Shown here piece by piece: positions 6,492-14,560 of a stretch of DNA of 24,146 nt. Position 1 is the first letter of the stretch, and each line of letters starts with the position of its first letter. A program made the translations under genes and the position numbers. The notes beneath the pieces are model-generated. The model was given only the letters and a program-made list of their open reading frames with translations. It did no database searches and was not told where the DNA came from. The DNA comes from JBDTMT01 sp033764095 (lineage in GTDB: Bacteria; Desulfobacterota; Binatia; HRBIN30; CADEER01): positions 1 through 24,146 of the forward strand of contig JANRJF010000200.1 of the NCBI GenBank assembly GCA_033764095.1. The letters are read 5' to 3'.

Positions 6492-8204
6492 TCAGCCCGT
6501 GGTCGAGGCGGCGGGCGCCTGGAACGCGTCGACCAGGTCGGCGACGGTGGTGCGGCGCGAGATCGGCCCGGCGGCGGCCTCCAGGCCCTCGGCGCGTAGC
6601 ACGTCGCGCACGGCGGCGTGCGCTTCCGCCAGGCGCAGCCCGACGCCCTGCGCCGCGAGGTCGGCGGCGAGGCGGTTCAGCATGCGCGCGCCGGCCAGGT
6701 CGACGTACGGCGAGGTCGAGAGGTCGACGATCACCAGCCGCACCGGCGGCTGCTGGCCGCGGGCGCGCGCCAGGATCTCGCGCAGGACGTTGTCGACGTT
6801 GAAGTACATCAGGGATGCCTCGACGCGCACCATCAGCACGCCGTCGACCGCCTGGTTGTCGGGATTGCGCTGGCGGTCCGAGAAGCGCCGGGTGCCCGGA
6901 ATGCGGCCGAGCACGGCGACGTGCGGCGCGGCGGCGCGCTGCAGCAGCAGCAGGATCGAGGCGACCACCGCCAGCAGCACGCCCTTGAGGATGCCGAGCA
7001 GCAGCACGCCGATCAGGGCGGTGATCGCGACGCGGAACTCGAGGCGGCTGGCGCGCCGCAGGCGGGCGATCTCGCGCAGGTCGATCAGGCCGGTCACCGC
7101 CACCAGGACGATTGCCGCCAGCACCGCCTTGGGTAGCGTGCGCAGCGCGTCGGTCAGGAACACCAGGGCGAGGCCGAGCATCAGCGACGCGACGAGCAGG
7201 GCTGCCGGCGACCTGGCGCCGGCCTTCTCGTTGACCACCGACTGCGACAGTCCGCCGGCGACCGGATAGCCGTGGCCGAGCGCCACCGCCAGGTTGGCGC
7301 CGCCGAGCGCCAGCAACTCGCGCCGCACGTCGACGTCGTAGCCCTGCTTGCGCGCCAGCGCGCGCGCCGCCGAGACGCTCTCGATGTAGCCGAGCAGCAG
7401 GCAGGCGCCGGCGAGCGGCAGCACGCCGTCGACGTCGCGCAGCCGGATGCCCGGCAGCCCGAGGCTCGGCAGACCGGCCGGAATCGTGCCCACCGTGGCG
7501 ACGCCGTGCGCCGGCAGGCCGAGCCACGCCGTGGCGACGATCGACAGCACGACGACCGCCAGCGCCACCGGTCGCCCGGGCAGCCAGCGGTCGCCGGCCA
7601 GCAGCAGCAGCAGCGCGATGAGCGAGACGGCGACCACCGCCGGGTTGGCGTCGCCCAGCTGACCTGCCAGCGTCGCCAGGCGGGCGAAGAAGTGGTCGCC
7701 GCCGCCGGCGACGCCGAGCGCGTTGGGCAGCTGCGTCATGGCGATGCTGAGGCCGGCGCCGGCCTTGAAGCCGACCAGAATGGTGTCGCTGATGAAGTTG
7801 ATCAGGGTGCTCAGGCGCAGCGCGAAGCCGATCGCCGCCAGCGCCGCCACCAGCAGCGCGACCAGCGACGCCACCTGGGCGAAGCGCAGCGGATCGCCGG
7901 CGGCGATCGGCGCGATGCTCGCACCGACCAGCAGCGAGATCGCCGACGTCGGCCCGATCGCCAACTGGCGCGACGAACCGAGCAGCGCGTATCCGATGCC
8001 GCCGAGCAGGTAGCCGTAGACGCCGACCTGCGGCGGCAGACCGGCCAGCGTCGCGTAGGCCAACGCCACCGGGACGGCGTAGGCGGCCAGCGTCACCCCG
8101 GCCACGCAATCGGCGGCCAGCCAGCCCGCCTGGTATGCCGTCAGCCACGCCAGGGGGCGGACGCGATCCTGGCTGTCGGTGGAATGCGATTGCGCTGCGG
8201 GCAT
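6492..8204 (-). CDS. SulP family anion permease with STAS domain
   Basis: A 570-residue transporter. The N-terminal LAWLTAYQAGWLAADCVAG leads to SulP signatures such as AYATLAGLPPQVGVYGYLLG, then GSSRQLAIGPTSAISLLVG and about ten to twelve membrane segments. Residues about 454-566 form a cytoplasmic STAS domain, including IVDLSTSPYVDLAGARML, where family members carry the conserved Asp-Leu-Ser/Thr patch. SulP proteins move sulfate, bicarbonate or dicarboxylates; the substrate cannot be told from sequence. The ATG at 8204 has GAGGAGGG six bases upstream. No carbonic anhydrase or sulfate gene is adjacent, so a bicarbonate or sulfate role is open. It is divergent from the YdiK-like permease gene with about 145 bases between them. 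Confidence 0.92.
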   Translation of the reverse strand: MPAAQSHSTDSQDRVRPLAWLTAYQAGWLAADCVAGVTLAAYAVPVALAYATLAGLPPQVGVYGYLLGGIGYALLGSSRQLAIGPTSAISLLVGASIAPIAAGDPLRFAQVASLVALLVAALAAIGFALRLSTLINFISDTILVGFKAGAGLSIAMTQLPNALGVAGGGDHFFARLATLAGQLGDANPAVVAVSLIALLLLLAGDRWLPGRPVALAVVVLSIVATAWLGLPAHGVATVGTIPAGLPSLGLPGIRLRDVDGVLPLAGACLLLGYIESVSAARALARKQGYDVDVRRELLALGGANLAVALGHGYPVAGGLSQSVVNEKAGARSPAALLVASLMLGLALVFLTDALRTLPKAVLAAIVLVAVTGLIDLREIARLRRASRLEFRVAITALIGVLLLGILKGVLLAVVASILLLLQRAAAPHVAVLGRIPGTRRFSDRQRNPDNQAVDGVLMVRVEASLMYFNVDNVLREILARARGQQPPVRLVIVDLSTSPYVDLAGARMLNRLAADLAAQGVGLRLAEAHAAVRDVLRAEGLEAAAGPISRRTTVADLVDAFQAPAASTTG

Positions 8205-8349
8205 CGTCGCCCTCCTCGGTCACCTGGTCCGGCCGCGCTGGTGCGGCTCGGCCATGGCAGGCGTCCGCGTCCGCTGGCGACCATTGATCTGGTCTGCAAC
8301 AACGCTAGTCTCCGCCGCAAATGCTGCCGCCATCGGTCGGAGCCCGCCC

Positions 8350-9414
8350 GTGAGCACGCCGCCGGCGGATCTCGCGCGCACCAGCCTGCAACTGCTGGTG
8401 CTGGGCGCCCTGATCGCGAGCAGCGTCTGGATCGTCGAGCCGTTCCTGCCGGCCTTGACCTGGGCGATCATGATCGTCGTCTCGACCTGGCCCGTGTTGT
8501 TGCACGTGCAGGCCTGGCTCGGCGGCAGCCGCCGCCTGGCGGTGACCGCGATGACGATCGTCCTGCTGCTGATCCTCGTCGTGCCGCTGTACTTCGGCGT
8601 GGCGGCGGTCGTCGAGAACACCGACCAGATCGCGGAGTGGTCGAAGTCGGTGGCGGCGCTGGCCGCGTCGCACCCGCCGGACTGGGTCGCCGCCATCCCC
8701 TGGATCGGCGGCACGCTGGCCGAATGGTGGCAGCGGCTGGCCGCTGCCGGCGCCGAGGATGTGCTGGTGCGGTTGGCGCCCTACGGCCAGACGCTGGTGC
8801 GCTGGTTCGTCGGCCAGGTCGGTGGCGTCGGCCTGCTGCTCGTCCAGTTCCTGCTGACGGTGATCATCGCGGCGATCCTCTACGCCAACGGCGAGCGGGC
8901 GGCGCGCGGCGCCGACCGCCTGGCCTGGCGGCTGGCCGGCGCGCGCGGCCCGAACACCGTCCACCTCGCCGCCCAGGCGGTGCGCGGCGTCGCACTGGGC
9001 GTCGTCGTCACCGCCATCGTGCAATCGGGTCTGGCGGGGATCGGTCTGGCGATCGCCGGCGTGCCGTTCGTCGCCGTGCTGACCGTCCTGATGTTCGTCC
9101 TCGCCGTCGCCCAGATCGGCGCCGGGCCGGTGCTGCTCGGTGCGGTGGTCTGGGTCTACACGCACCACGGCGGCATGTGGGGCACCGTGTTCCTGGTCTG
9201 GGCGGTGCTGTGCGGAGGGCTCGACAACGTCCTGCGGCCGATCCTGATCAAGCGCGGCGCCGACCTGCCGCTGCTGTTGATCTTCGCCGGCGTCGTCGGC
9301 GGGCTCGTCGCCTTCGGCATCATCGGCCTGTTCATCGGGCCGGTGGTGCTGGCGGTGGCATACACGCTGCTCGTCGACTGGGTCTACGAGGACGGCGCGG
9401 CGACGGACGACTGA
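8350..9414 (+). CDS. AI-2E/UPF0118 family permease, YdiK-like
   Basis: A 354-residue membrane protein of the AI-2E exporter/UPF0118 family with about seven or eight spans. The C-terminal signature runs GGLDNVLRPILIKRGADLPL and then VAFGIIGLFIGPVVLAV. The DNVLRP...GADLPL and GIIGLFIGPV stretches resemble E. coli YdiK closely. Members range from autoinducer export to Na+/H+ antiport, so the transported species is not predictable. The GTG start at 8350 is chosen because GGAG (8339-8342) lies seven bases upstream and the hydrophobic N-terminus follows soon after. The open frame extends back to 8179, but that part overlaps the divergent SulP start and reads as non-coding. It converges on the dehydrogenase gene. 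Confidence 0.88.
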   Translation: MSTPPADLARTSLQLLVLGALIASSVWIVEPFLPALTWAIMIVVSTWPVLLHVQAWLGGSRRLAVTAMTIVLLLILVVPLYFGVAAVVENTDQIAEWSKSVAALAASHPPDWVAAIPWIGGTLAEWWQRLAAAGAEDVLVRLAPYGQTLVRWFVGQVGGVGLLLVQFLLTVIIAAILYANGERAARGADRLAWRLAGARGPNTVHLAAQAVRGVALGVVVTAIVQSGLAGIGLAIAGVPFVAVLTVLMFVLAVAQIGAGPVLLGAVVWVYTHHGGMWGTVFLVWAVLCGGLDNVLRPILIKRGADLPLLLIFAGVVGGLVAFGIIGLFIGPVVLAVAYTLLVDWVYEDGAATDD

Positions 9415-9444
9415 CGGGGCTGGATCCATCGTGGCGATCCGCAC

Positions 9445-9469
9445 CTTCCGCGGCATCGCGTCGCGGAAG
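9445..9469. terminator. Hairpin between convergent permease and dehydrogenase genes
   Basis: CTTCCGCG (9445-9452) pairs perfectly with CGCGGAAG (9462-9469) around a nine-base loop, in the 64-base gap between two converging genes. There is no T-tract, but the position suits a shared terminator. Confidence 0.45.
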
Positions 9470-9478
9470 CGGACGTCC

Positions 9479-10273
9479 TCACGCCGGGCTCTGCAGATTG
9501 TGCACCAGGCTCAACACGGCGCGCCGCGGCAGGAACGGCACCAGACGGGCGAGCAGCGCGTTGCGCGCGCCGGTGATCACGACGCGGCGATTGGCCTGCC
9601 ATCCGTCGTAGCCCAGTTGCGCGACTGCCGCCGAGCCCATCGGCGTGCCGGTGCGCGACAGGCGCGTCCGGCCGGTGCCGGCGCGCTCGCGGAACTGGCT
9701 CACCGTGGGGCCGGGGCACAGGCAGCTGACGTGCACGCCGCTGCCCTCGGCCTCCTTCCAGAGCGCTTCCGAGAACGACAGCACGAAGGCCTTCGAGGCG
9801 TAGTAGATCGCCATCAGCGGGCCCGGCTGGAACGAGGCGGTGGAGGCGACGTTGAGCACGCCGCCGCGCCGGTTGGCCAGCATGCGCGGCCAGTAGATGT
9901 GGGTCAGCTCGACCAGGGCGCGATCGTTGAGGTCGATCATGCCGAGCTGGTCGCCGCGCTCGGAGCCGTTGAAGGCGCCGGCGATGCCGTAGCCGGCGTT
10001 GTTCACCAGCACGTCCACCTGCAGTCCCTGTGCCTCGATCGCCGCCGCCAGCGTCGCGCCGCCGCCCGGCACCGCCAGGTCACCGGCGATCGGCGTCGCC
10101 CGGACGCGATGCGCGGCGGCGAGGCGCGTCGCCACCTCGCGCAGCGCCTCGGCGGAGCGCGCGGTGAGGATCAGGTCGTAGCCGTCGCGCGCGAAGCACT
10201 CGGCGAGATCGACGCCGATACCCATGCTGGCACCGGTGACCAGCGCGGTCTGACCTTCGCCCCTGCGTGCCAT
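9479..10273 (-). CDS. Short-chain dehydrogenase/reductase (SDR)
   Basis: A 264-residue classical SDR. The cofactor motif TGASMGIG is at residues 13-20, the adenine-contact Asp at 65 (GDL), NNAG at 91-94, the structural Asn at 116, and the catalytic set is Ser144, Tyr157 and Lys161 (YYASK). Arg39 after the second strand (LTARS) suggests preference for NADP(H). The NVAS...FQPGPLMAIYYASKAF stretch is typical of the DltE/YqjQ-like subgroup that acts on lipophilic or unknown carbonyls; the substrate is not predictable. The ATG has AGAGGAGAG a few bases upstream on the minus strand. It is separated from the next leftward gene by a strong hairpin, so it is probably its own unit. Confidence 0.93.
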   Translation of the reverse strand: MARRGEGQTALVTGASMGIGVDLAECFARDGYDLILTARSAEALREVATRLAAAHRVRATPIAGDLAVPGGGATLAAAIEAQGLQVDVLVNNAGYGIAGAFNGSERGDQLGMIDLNDRALVELTHIYWPRMLANRRGGVLNVASTASFQPGPLMAIYYASKAFVLSFSEALWKEAEGSGVHVSCLCPGPTVSQFRERAGTGRTRLSRTGTPMGSAAVAQLGYDGWQANRRVVITGARNALLARLVPFLPRRAVLSLVHNLQSPA

Positions 10274-10359
10274 GCGGCTCTCCTCTGCTGTCGCGCCGCG
10301 ACCGATAGGTCCGCGGGCGTCGCGCGGTCAAGCCGACGGCTGAAGGCGGATGGCCGCCG

Positions 10360-10396
10360 CGCCCGTCGTCCGACGCCACGCGTCGGACGACGGGCG
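10360..10396 (-). terminator. Perfect 16-bp stem-loop after the Cys-rich anchor protein gene
   Basis: CGCCCGTCGTCCGACG (10360-10375) pairs with its exact complement at 10381-10396 around the loop CCACG. It begins 15 bases beyond the stop of the leftward Cys-rich gene and lies upstream of the dehydrogenase start. No T-tract follows on the minus strand. A terminator or transcript-end stabiliser is the simplest reading. Confidence 0.6.
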
Positions 10397-10410
10397 ACCG
10401 GCGCACCGGG

Positions 10411-11094
10411 CTAGCGCGGCGACTGGCGCCGCGCGAAGCCGACCGCGGCGATGAGCACCAGCAGCAAGCCGCCGATCAGCAGGCCGGTCGGCGAGGCGGC
10501 CGGCGCCGGTGCGGCGACCGACGAGCAGACGCCCTCGTTGCCGGGCAGGTTGCACGCCTGCTCGGGTTGATCGCAGGCGGTGTCGCAGCAGACGTCGTCG
10601 ACGCAGTTGCCCGAGATGCAGTCGTTGGGATCGACGCACATCGCGCCGTCGCCGCCGCGCGTCGAGGTGGGCGTCTGACTGGCGGTGGCGGTCTCCGTCG
10701 CCGTCGCGGTGGCGGTCGCCGTCGGCGTGGCGCTGACGCAGCCGTCCACCGTGCAGGCGCCGCCCGGGTAGAAGACTCCGCTGCACTCGACCGACGTGGT
10801 GTTCGCGCACAGCGGTCCGGCAGCCTGGGCACAGCCGAGCTCGGCGCCCGCCGCGCCGGCGCATTGCGAATCGTCGCAGCAGCCGGTCGGCTGACAGCCG
10901 CAGCTGGCGTTGAACGCGACGCAGGCCTGGTCGCTGGGGCAGGTGCCTTCGGCGCACATGCTGACGTTGTCGATATCGCCGCACTGCGTCACGTTGATGC
11001 CGACGCTTGGTTGCGACAGCGCGGCGGAGAGCAGGGTGCCGCCCACCGCGAGAACCATCACGGCCCGCCAGGCCTGTCGCCGCTCGAGCGTCAT
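10411..11094 (-). CDS. Exported Cys-rich protein with C-terminal membrane anchor
   Basis: A 227-residue protein of unknown function. It has a signal peptide (about residues 1-28) and a first Cys-rich module with CGDIDNVSMCAEGTCPSDQAC and then CGCQPTGCCDDSQC. A Thr/Ala linker (TATATATATETATA) leads to a second module with CVDPNDCISGNCVDDVCCDT and CNLPGNEGVC, a pattern seen in exported proteins of myxobacteria and Binatota. The C-terminus has an Ala/Pro stretch, SPTGLLIGGLLLVLIAAVGF, and the basic tail ARRQSPR, which looks like a cell-surface sorting tail. The ATG at 11094 is chosen because GGGAGGG lies about nine bases upstream; the frame continues upstream into the divergent protease gene but is antisense there. 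It is probably surface-displayed and disulfide-rich. Confidence 0.8.
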   Translation of the reverse strand: MTLERRQAWRAVMVLAVGGTLLSAALSQPSVGINVTQCGDIDNVSMCAEGTCPSDQACVAFNASCGCQPTGCCDDSQCAGAAGAELGCAQAAGPLCANTTSVECSGVFYPGGACTVDGCVSATPTATATATATETATASQTPTSTRGGDGAMCVDPNDCISGNCVDDVCCDTACDQPEQACNLPGNEGVCSSVAAPAPAASPTGLLIGGLLLVLIAAVGFARRQSPR

Positions 11095-11121
11095 ATATTG
11101 CTGCCCTCCCACGGGCCGCGG

Positions 11122-11127
11122 ATTATG
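11122..11127 (-). promoter_or_regulatory. -10 element for the Cys-rich anchor protein gene
   Basis: On the minus strand the sequence reads CATAAT, five of six consensus bases, in an otherwise G/C-rich gap. It lies 27 bases before the ATG with the ribosome binding site in between. The -35 region (CTTGCC or TTGCCT, 15-16 bases further upstream) is weak. Confidence 0.35.
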
Positions 11128-11193
11128 GGGTTTGCGCCAACAAGGCAAGTGGCCTTTCCGGCACTCGCCCATTAGGAAGGAGCGGACATCCCC

Positions 11194-12330
11194 ATGACGA
11201 CATGCTCCTCCGGCCCGAACCCCGCCGCGCCGCGCCGCCGCGTCGCGCTGGCGGGCACGCTCGCGGCGCTGTGGCTGGCGGCGACGGCGCACCCGGCTGG
11301 CGGCTTCTCGCTGCTGGATGACGATCCGCGGGCCGACGTCGAGACGCGTCTGGCTGCCGCGCCACGCTGGTCGGCCGGCCCCGATCCGCTCGGCACCGGC
11401 ACCGGCCTGCACGACGGCATCCAGGTGGCGATCGAGGCCAGCTTCGCCGCCGACGTCGGCGCGGCGCGGGTCAGCGAGCTGTACGGCGTCAGCCGTGCCG
11501 CGGTCGATGCGCTGGTCGAGCAGACCGTCCGCCAGGCCTTCCAGGCATGGGAGAGTCCGGTGCTGCGATTCGACCTCCACTTCGGCGGCGACGCGGCCGT
11601 CGGCACGAGCGCAGGCGCGGAGATCGACGTCTTCGCCCGCCCGCTCGACAGCACCTTCTTCGGCTACGCCGACACCGCGACGGCGTCGGTGCCGCTGCGG
11701 GTCCTGACCAACGGCCAGTCGTTCCCCGGACAGGTGATTCTCGGCGCCGACGTCTTCCTCAACACCAACCGGCTGCAGGGCGGCATCGAGCTGCTCGCCT
11801 CGCTGCGCTTCACCCTGGCGCAGCTCGCCAGCGCGCTGCAGATCCTGCTGACGCACGAGGTCGGCCACGCGCTCGGCCTCGGCCATCCGAACGACCATCC
11901 CTTCTTCGACACCGACAGCGATCCCTACAACCCGATGCCGATCGATCCCGCCGCCCCGTTCAACGCGATGCGGCTCAGCACCATCCCGCTCGACACCCCC
12001 GGCGCGCTGCTGCCGATCATGTGGGGCGGGCTGTCGCAGGCCAATCCCGAGGACCTGCTCGGCCTCGCCGAACGGCTGGCCGATCCGTCGCTCGCCAACG
12101 ACGATCGCGGCGGGCGCGACGTGCTCTATCCGGCCCTGCCGGTGCCGGCCTGCGCCGGCGACTGCGACGGCGACGGCACGGTGACGGTCGCCGAGCTGGT
12201 CACCGGTGTCGGCCTGGCGCTCGCCGCCGCCGCGCCGAGCCCCTGCGCCGCGCTCGACGCCGACGGCGACGGCGCGGTGCTGATCCACGAGCTGCTGCGC
12301 GCCGTCGCGGCGGCGCTCTCGGGCTGCTGA
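11194..12330 (+). CDS. Secreted matrixin-like metalloprotease with EF-hand tail
   Basis: A 378-residue protein with a signal peptide (about residues 1-38, Arg start then AGTLAALWLAATAHPAGG). The zincin motif HEVGHALGLGH occupies residues 221-231 with Glu222 as catalytic base. The downstream PIMWGG gives Met276 as the Met-turn, so it is a metzincin, closest to matrixins (M10). Residues about 323-378 hold two Ca2+ loops with the DxDxDG.....E pattern (DCDGDGTVTVAEL and DADGDGAVLIHEL), a dockerin/EF-hand-like pair. The ATG has AGGAAGGAG 11 bases upstream. It is divergent from the Cys-rich anchor protein and 80 bases upstream of the copper protein, which carries a nearly identical EF-hand cassette. 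Extracellular, Ca2+-stabilised proteolysis is likely. Confidence 0.85.
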   Translation: MTTCSSGPNPAAPRRRVALAGTLAALWLAATAHPAGGFSLLDDDPRADVETRLAAAPRWSAGPDPLGTGTGLHDGIQVAIEASFAADVGAARVSELYGVSRAAVDALVEQTVRQAFQAWESPVLRFDLHFGGDAAVGTSAGAEIDVFARPLDSTFFGYADTATASVPLRVLTNGQSFPGQVILGADVFLNTNRLQGGIELLASLRFTLAQLASALQILLTHEVGHALGLGHPNDHPFFDTDSDPYNPMPIDPAAPFNAMRLSTIPLDTPGALLPIMWGGLSQANPEDLLGLAERLADPSLANDDRGGRDVLYPALPVPACAGDCDGDGTVTVAELVTGVGLALAAAAPSPCAALDADGDGAVLIHELLRAVAAALSGC

Positions 12331-12343
12331 GCCCCCCACCACC

Positions 12344-12357
12344 CGCCCGCGCGGGCG
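12344..12357. terminator. 14-base perfect palindrome after the metalloprotease gene
   Basis: CGCCCGCGCGGGCG can fold as a five-pair stem with loop GCGC, 13 bases after the protease stop. It could weaken read-through into the copper protein gene, or it could be a protein-binding site. Confidence 0.3.
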
Positions 12358-12410
12358 AGCGCGCTTGCCACAGTCTGGTCGGCGCAGTACGAGCGCGGCT
12401 TGGGGGGACG

Positions 12411-14411
12411 ATGACGAGACGCGCCTGGGTTCACCTTCCGCTGGTGATCGCGATCGTCGCGCTGCAGGCCGTCGGGACGGCCGCCGCGGCGCGCGCTGCC
12501 GAGTGCAACAACGGCAGCTTCGACAGTACCTTCGCGCTGATCCAGGCGGCGGTGTTCGAGCGCCACGGGTGCACCGCCGGGCCCTGCCACGGCAGCGCCG
12601 AGGTCGGCAGCGGGCTCGATCTGCGTCCCGACGCGGCCTACGACGCGCTGATCGACGTCGACGCCAGGACGCCGCCGGTGCCGGGCTGGAAGCGGGTGCT
12701 GGTCGGCCAGGCCGAGGCCAGCCTGCTGTGGGTCAACCTCGCCGCCAAGCTGCAGCCGGAGCGCGTCCAGGCGCCGCTGCGCGCCATGCCGCTCGACCCG
12801 CAACCGGCGATCTCGGCCGCCGAGCTCGAGGCGGTGCGACTGTGGATCGAGAAAGGGGCGCCGCGCACCGGCGTCGTTCCCGGCACCGCCGAGCTGCTCG
12901 ACGCCTGTCTGCCGCCGCCCGAGCCGATCGAGATCAAGCCGTTGCCGCCGCCGCCGCCGGGCACCGGCGTGCAGCTGCGCATGCCGCGCTGGGAGCTGTC
13001 GGCGCGCACCGAGCACGAGGTGTGCTTCGCCAGCTACTACGACGTCACCGACCAGGTGCCGGAGCAGTTCCGCGGCCCCAACGGCACCTTCCGCTACAAG
13101 TTCCACCAGACGCGCCAGGACCCGCTCAGCCACCACATGGTGCCGGTGCTGTACGAGGGCAAGACGGCGCTCGACAGCCCGCTGTGGGGCGAGTTCCGCT
13201 GCCGCGGCGGCGCGCGCGACGGCGAGCGCTGCGATCAGTTCACGCGCGGCGCCTGCGGCGCCGACGCCGAGTGCGCCAGCCCGTTGCAGGAGAGCGTCGC
13301 CTGCATCGGCTACGGGCCGGGCGACGGCGGCATCGGCCTGACCACCGCCGGCATCTCGATCACGCAACAGACGGCGGAGGAGTTCTACTACGCCCCCGGC
13401 GTCTACGGAGAGCTGCCGCTGAAGGGCATGATCCTGTGGAGCTCGCACGCCTTCAACCTCACCGACAAGGCCGGCAAGCTGGAGGCCTGGCTGAACTTCG
13501 AGTTCGCGCCGCCCGACGAGCAGCAGACGCCGGCGCAGGAGATCTTCGAGGCGACCAACGTCTTCAAGGCCAGCGCGCCGGCCTTCGGCACCGACGAGCC
13601 GTGCGCCATCTCCACCTTTCCGCAGCACACCCAGGTCTTCGAGCTGAGCTCGCACATGCACAAGCGCGGCAAGCGCTGGCGCACCTTCCGCGGCGCCTTC
13701 CGCTGCCAGGGCGGGCCGGCCGACGGCGCGCCGTGCTCGCCGCTCGGCTACGACTTCGCCAGCCGCGACGTCTGCGGCGGCGCGCCGTGCGGGGCGCTGC
13801 AGCGGCAGCACGTCGGCGACTGCGACCTCGATGAGCAGGTGACGGTCGCCGAGCTGGTCACCGGCGTCGGCATCGCGCTCGCCCAGCAACCGCTCGCTGC
13901 CTGCGCCGACGCCGACGCCGACGGCGACGACGCGGTGGCGATCAACGAGCTGCTGCGCGCCGTCAACGCGGCGCTGAACGGCGTGCCGGCGCCGCTGCCG
14001 CGCGATCCGGAGCAGAGCCTGCTGTACGTCAGTCTGGTGTACAACGACCCGGTGGTGTTGCGCCTGGCGCAGCCGATCGACCTCGCCAGCCCGCTCGAGT
14101 CGGAGCGCAGCTTCACCTTCTGCGCCCTCTACGACAACGGCTTCACCGACCCGCGCGAGGTGAAGCGGCGCTCCACCTCGCCGCTGCCGCCGCTGTCGCT
14201 GCCGTTCGGCGGCCCCTGCGCCATGCCGACGCACTGCACCGACGGCCGGCCGCAGGAGCCGTGCAGCGGCGCCACCCAGGCCGAGCGCGACGCCTCCTGC
14301 GATTCGCGCCCCGGCGCCGGGGACGGCTTCTGCGACGCCTGCCCGTTGCTCGGTGGCGTCACCACCGAGGACGAGATGTTCATCCTGCTCGGGCACTACT
14401 TCGTGCGGTGA
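12411..14411 (+). CDS. Cytochrome-c-like domain fused to PHM-like copper monooxygenase, with EF-hand insert
   Basis: A 666-residue exported protein (signal peptide about 1-30). Residues about 40-155 form a cytochrome-c-like domain with heme motif Cys54-x4-Cys59-His60 (CTAGPCHGS) and a distal Met126 (RAMPLDPQP...LWIEKGAP). After a proline linker (about 176-186) comes a copper type II monooxygenase-like pair of domains. The expected ligands are His241-His242 (SHHM), His346 (SSHAFNLTD), His415 and His417 (SHMHKRGKRWR) and Met656 (EDEMF). Between the HMH motif and the final Met, residues about 470-523 are a two-loop EF-hand cassette. Family members hydroxylate or oxidise C-H bonds, using ascorbate as reductant in animals; the fused cytochrome could replace it. 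Cys-rich inserts (about 261-305, 427-465) are also present. The ATG follows a GGGGGGA stretch. The substrate is unknown. Confidence 0.75.
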   Translation: MTRRAWVHLPLVIAIVALQAVGTAAAARAAECNNGSFDSTFALIQAAVFERHGCTAGPCHGSAEVGSGLDLRPDAAYDALIDVDARTPPVPGWKRVLVGQAEASLLWVNLAAKLQPERVQAPLRAMPLDPQPAISAAELEAVRLWIEKGAPRTGVVPGTAELLDACLPPPEPIEIKPLPPPPPGTGVQLRMPRWELSARTEHEVCFASYYDVTDQVPEQFRGPNGTFRYKFHQTRQDPLSHHMVPVLYEGKTALDSPLWGEFRCRGGARDGERCDQFTRGACGADAECASPLQESVACIGYGPGDGGIGLTTAGISITQQTAEEFYYAPGVYGELPLKGMILWSSHAFNLTDKAGKLEAWLNFEFAPPDEQQTPAQEIFEATNVFKASAPAFGTDEPCAISTFPQHTQVFELSSHMHKRGKRWRTFRGAFRCQGGPADGAPCSPLGYDFASRDVCGGAPCGALQRQHVGDCDLDEQVTVAELVTGVGIALAQQPLAACADADADGDDAVAINELLRAVNAALNGVPAPLPRDPEQSLLYVSLVYNDPVVLRLAQPIDLASPLESERSFTFCALYDNGFTDPREVKRRSTSPLPPLSLPFGGPCAMPTHCTDGRPQEPCSGATQAERDASCDSRPGAGDGFCDACPLLGGVTTEDEMFILLGHYFVR

Positions 14412-14417
14412 CCAACC

Positions 14418-14479
14418 GGCGGTCGGCGCCAGCCCCCAGCCGGGAGCGGATCCTGGCCGAGCGCGGGGCGCCGACCGCC
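14418..14479 (+). terminator. 13-bp inverted repeat after the copper protein gene
   Basis: GGCGGTCGGCGCC (14418-14430) is perfectly complementary to GGCGCCGACCGCC (14467-14479) across a 36-base spacer. It starts seven bases after the stop codon. It would form a large stem at the transcript end; no T-tract is present. The rest of the 149-base gap before the next gene shows nothing else clear. Confidence 0.45.
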
Positions 14480-14560
14480 CGGCTTGCGTCGCCTGCCGCG
14501 TCGTGAATGACTCGCCGGCGGGCGCGGCGACGGACGCGGCGCCCGCGAGGGCGAGTCGCG

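Noticed and set aside
8179..8349. N-terminal extension of the YdiK-like permease from 8179
   Set aside because: It overlaps the start of the divergent SulP gene, has no ribosome binding site, and adds a Cys/Arg/Trp-rich segment untypical of the family; the GTG at 8350 has a good site.
11095..12342. Upstream extension of the Cys-rich anchor protein frame to 643 residues on the minus strand
   Set aside because: The extra part is antisense to the metalloprotease gene and compositionally non-coding. The internal ATG at 11094 has a ribosome binding site and starts a clear signal peptide.
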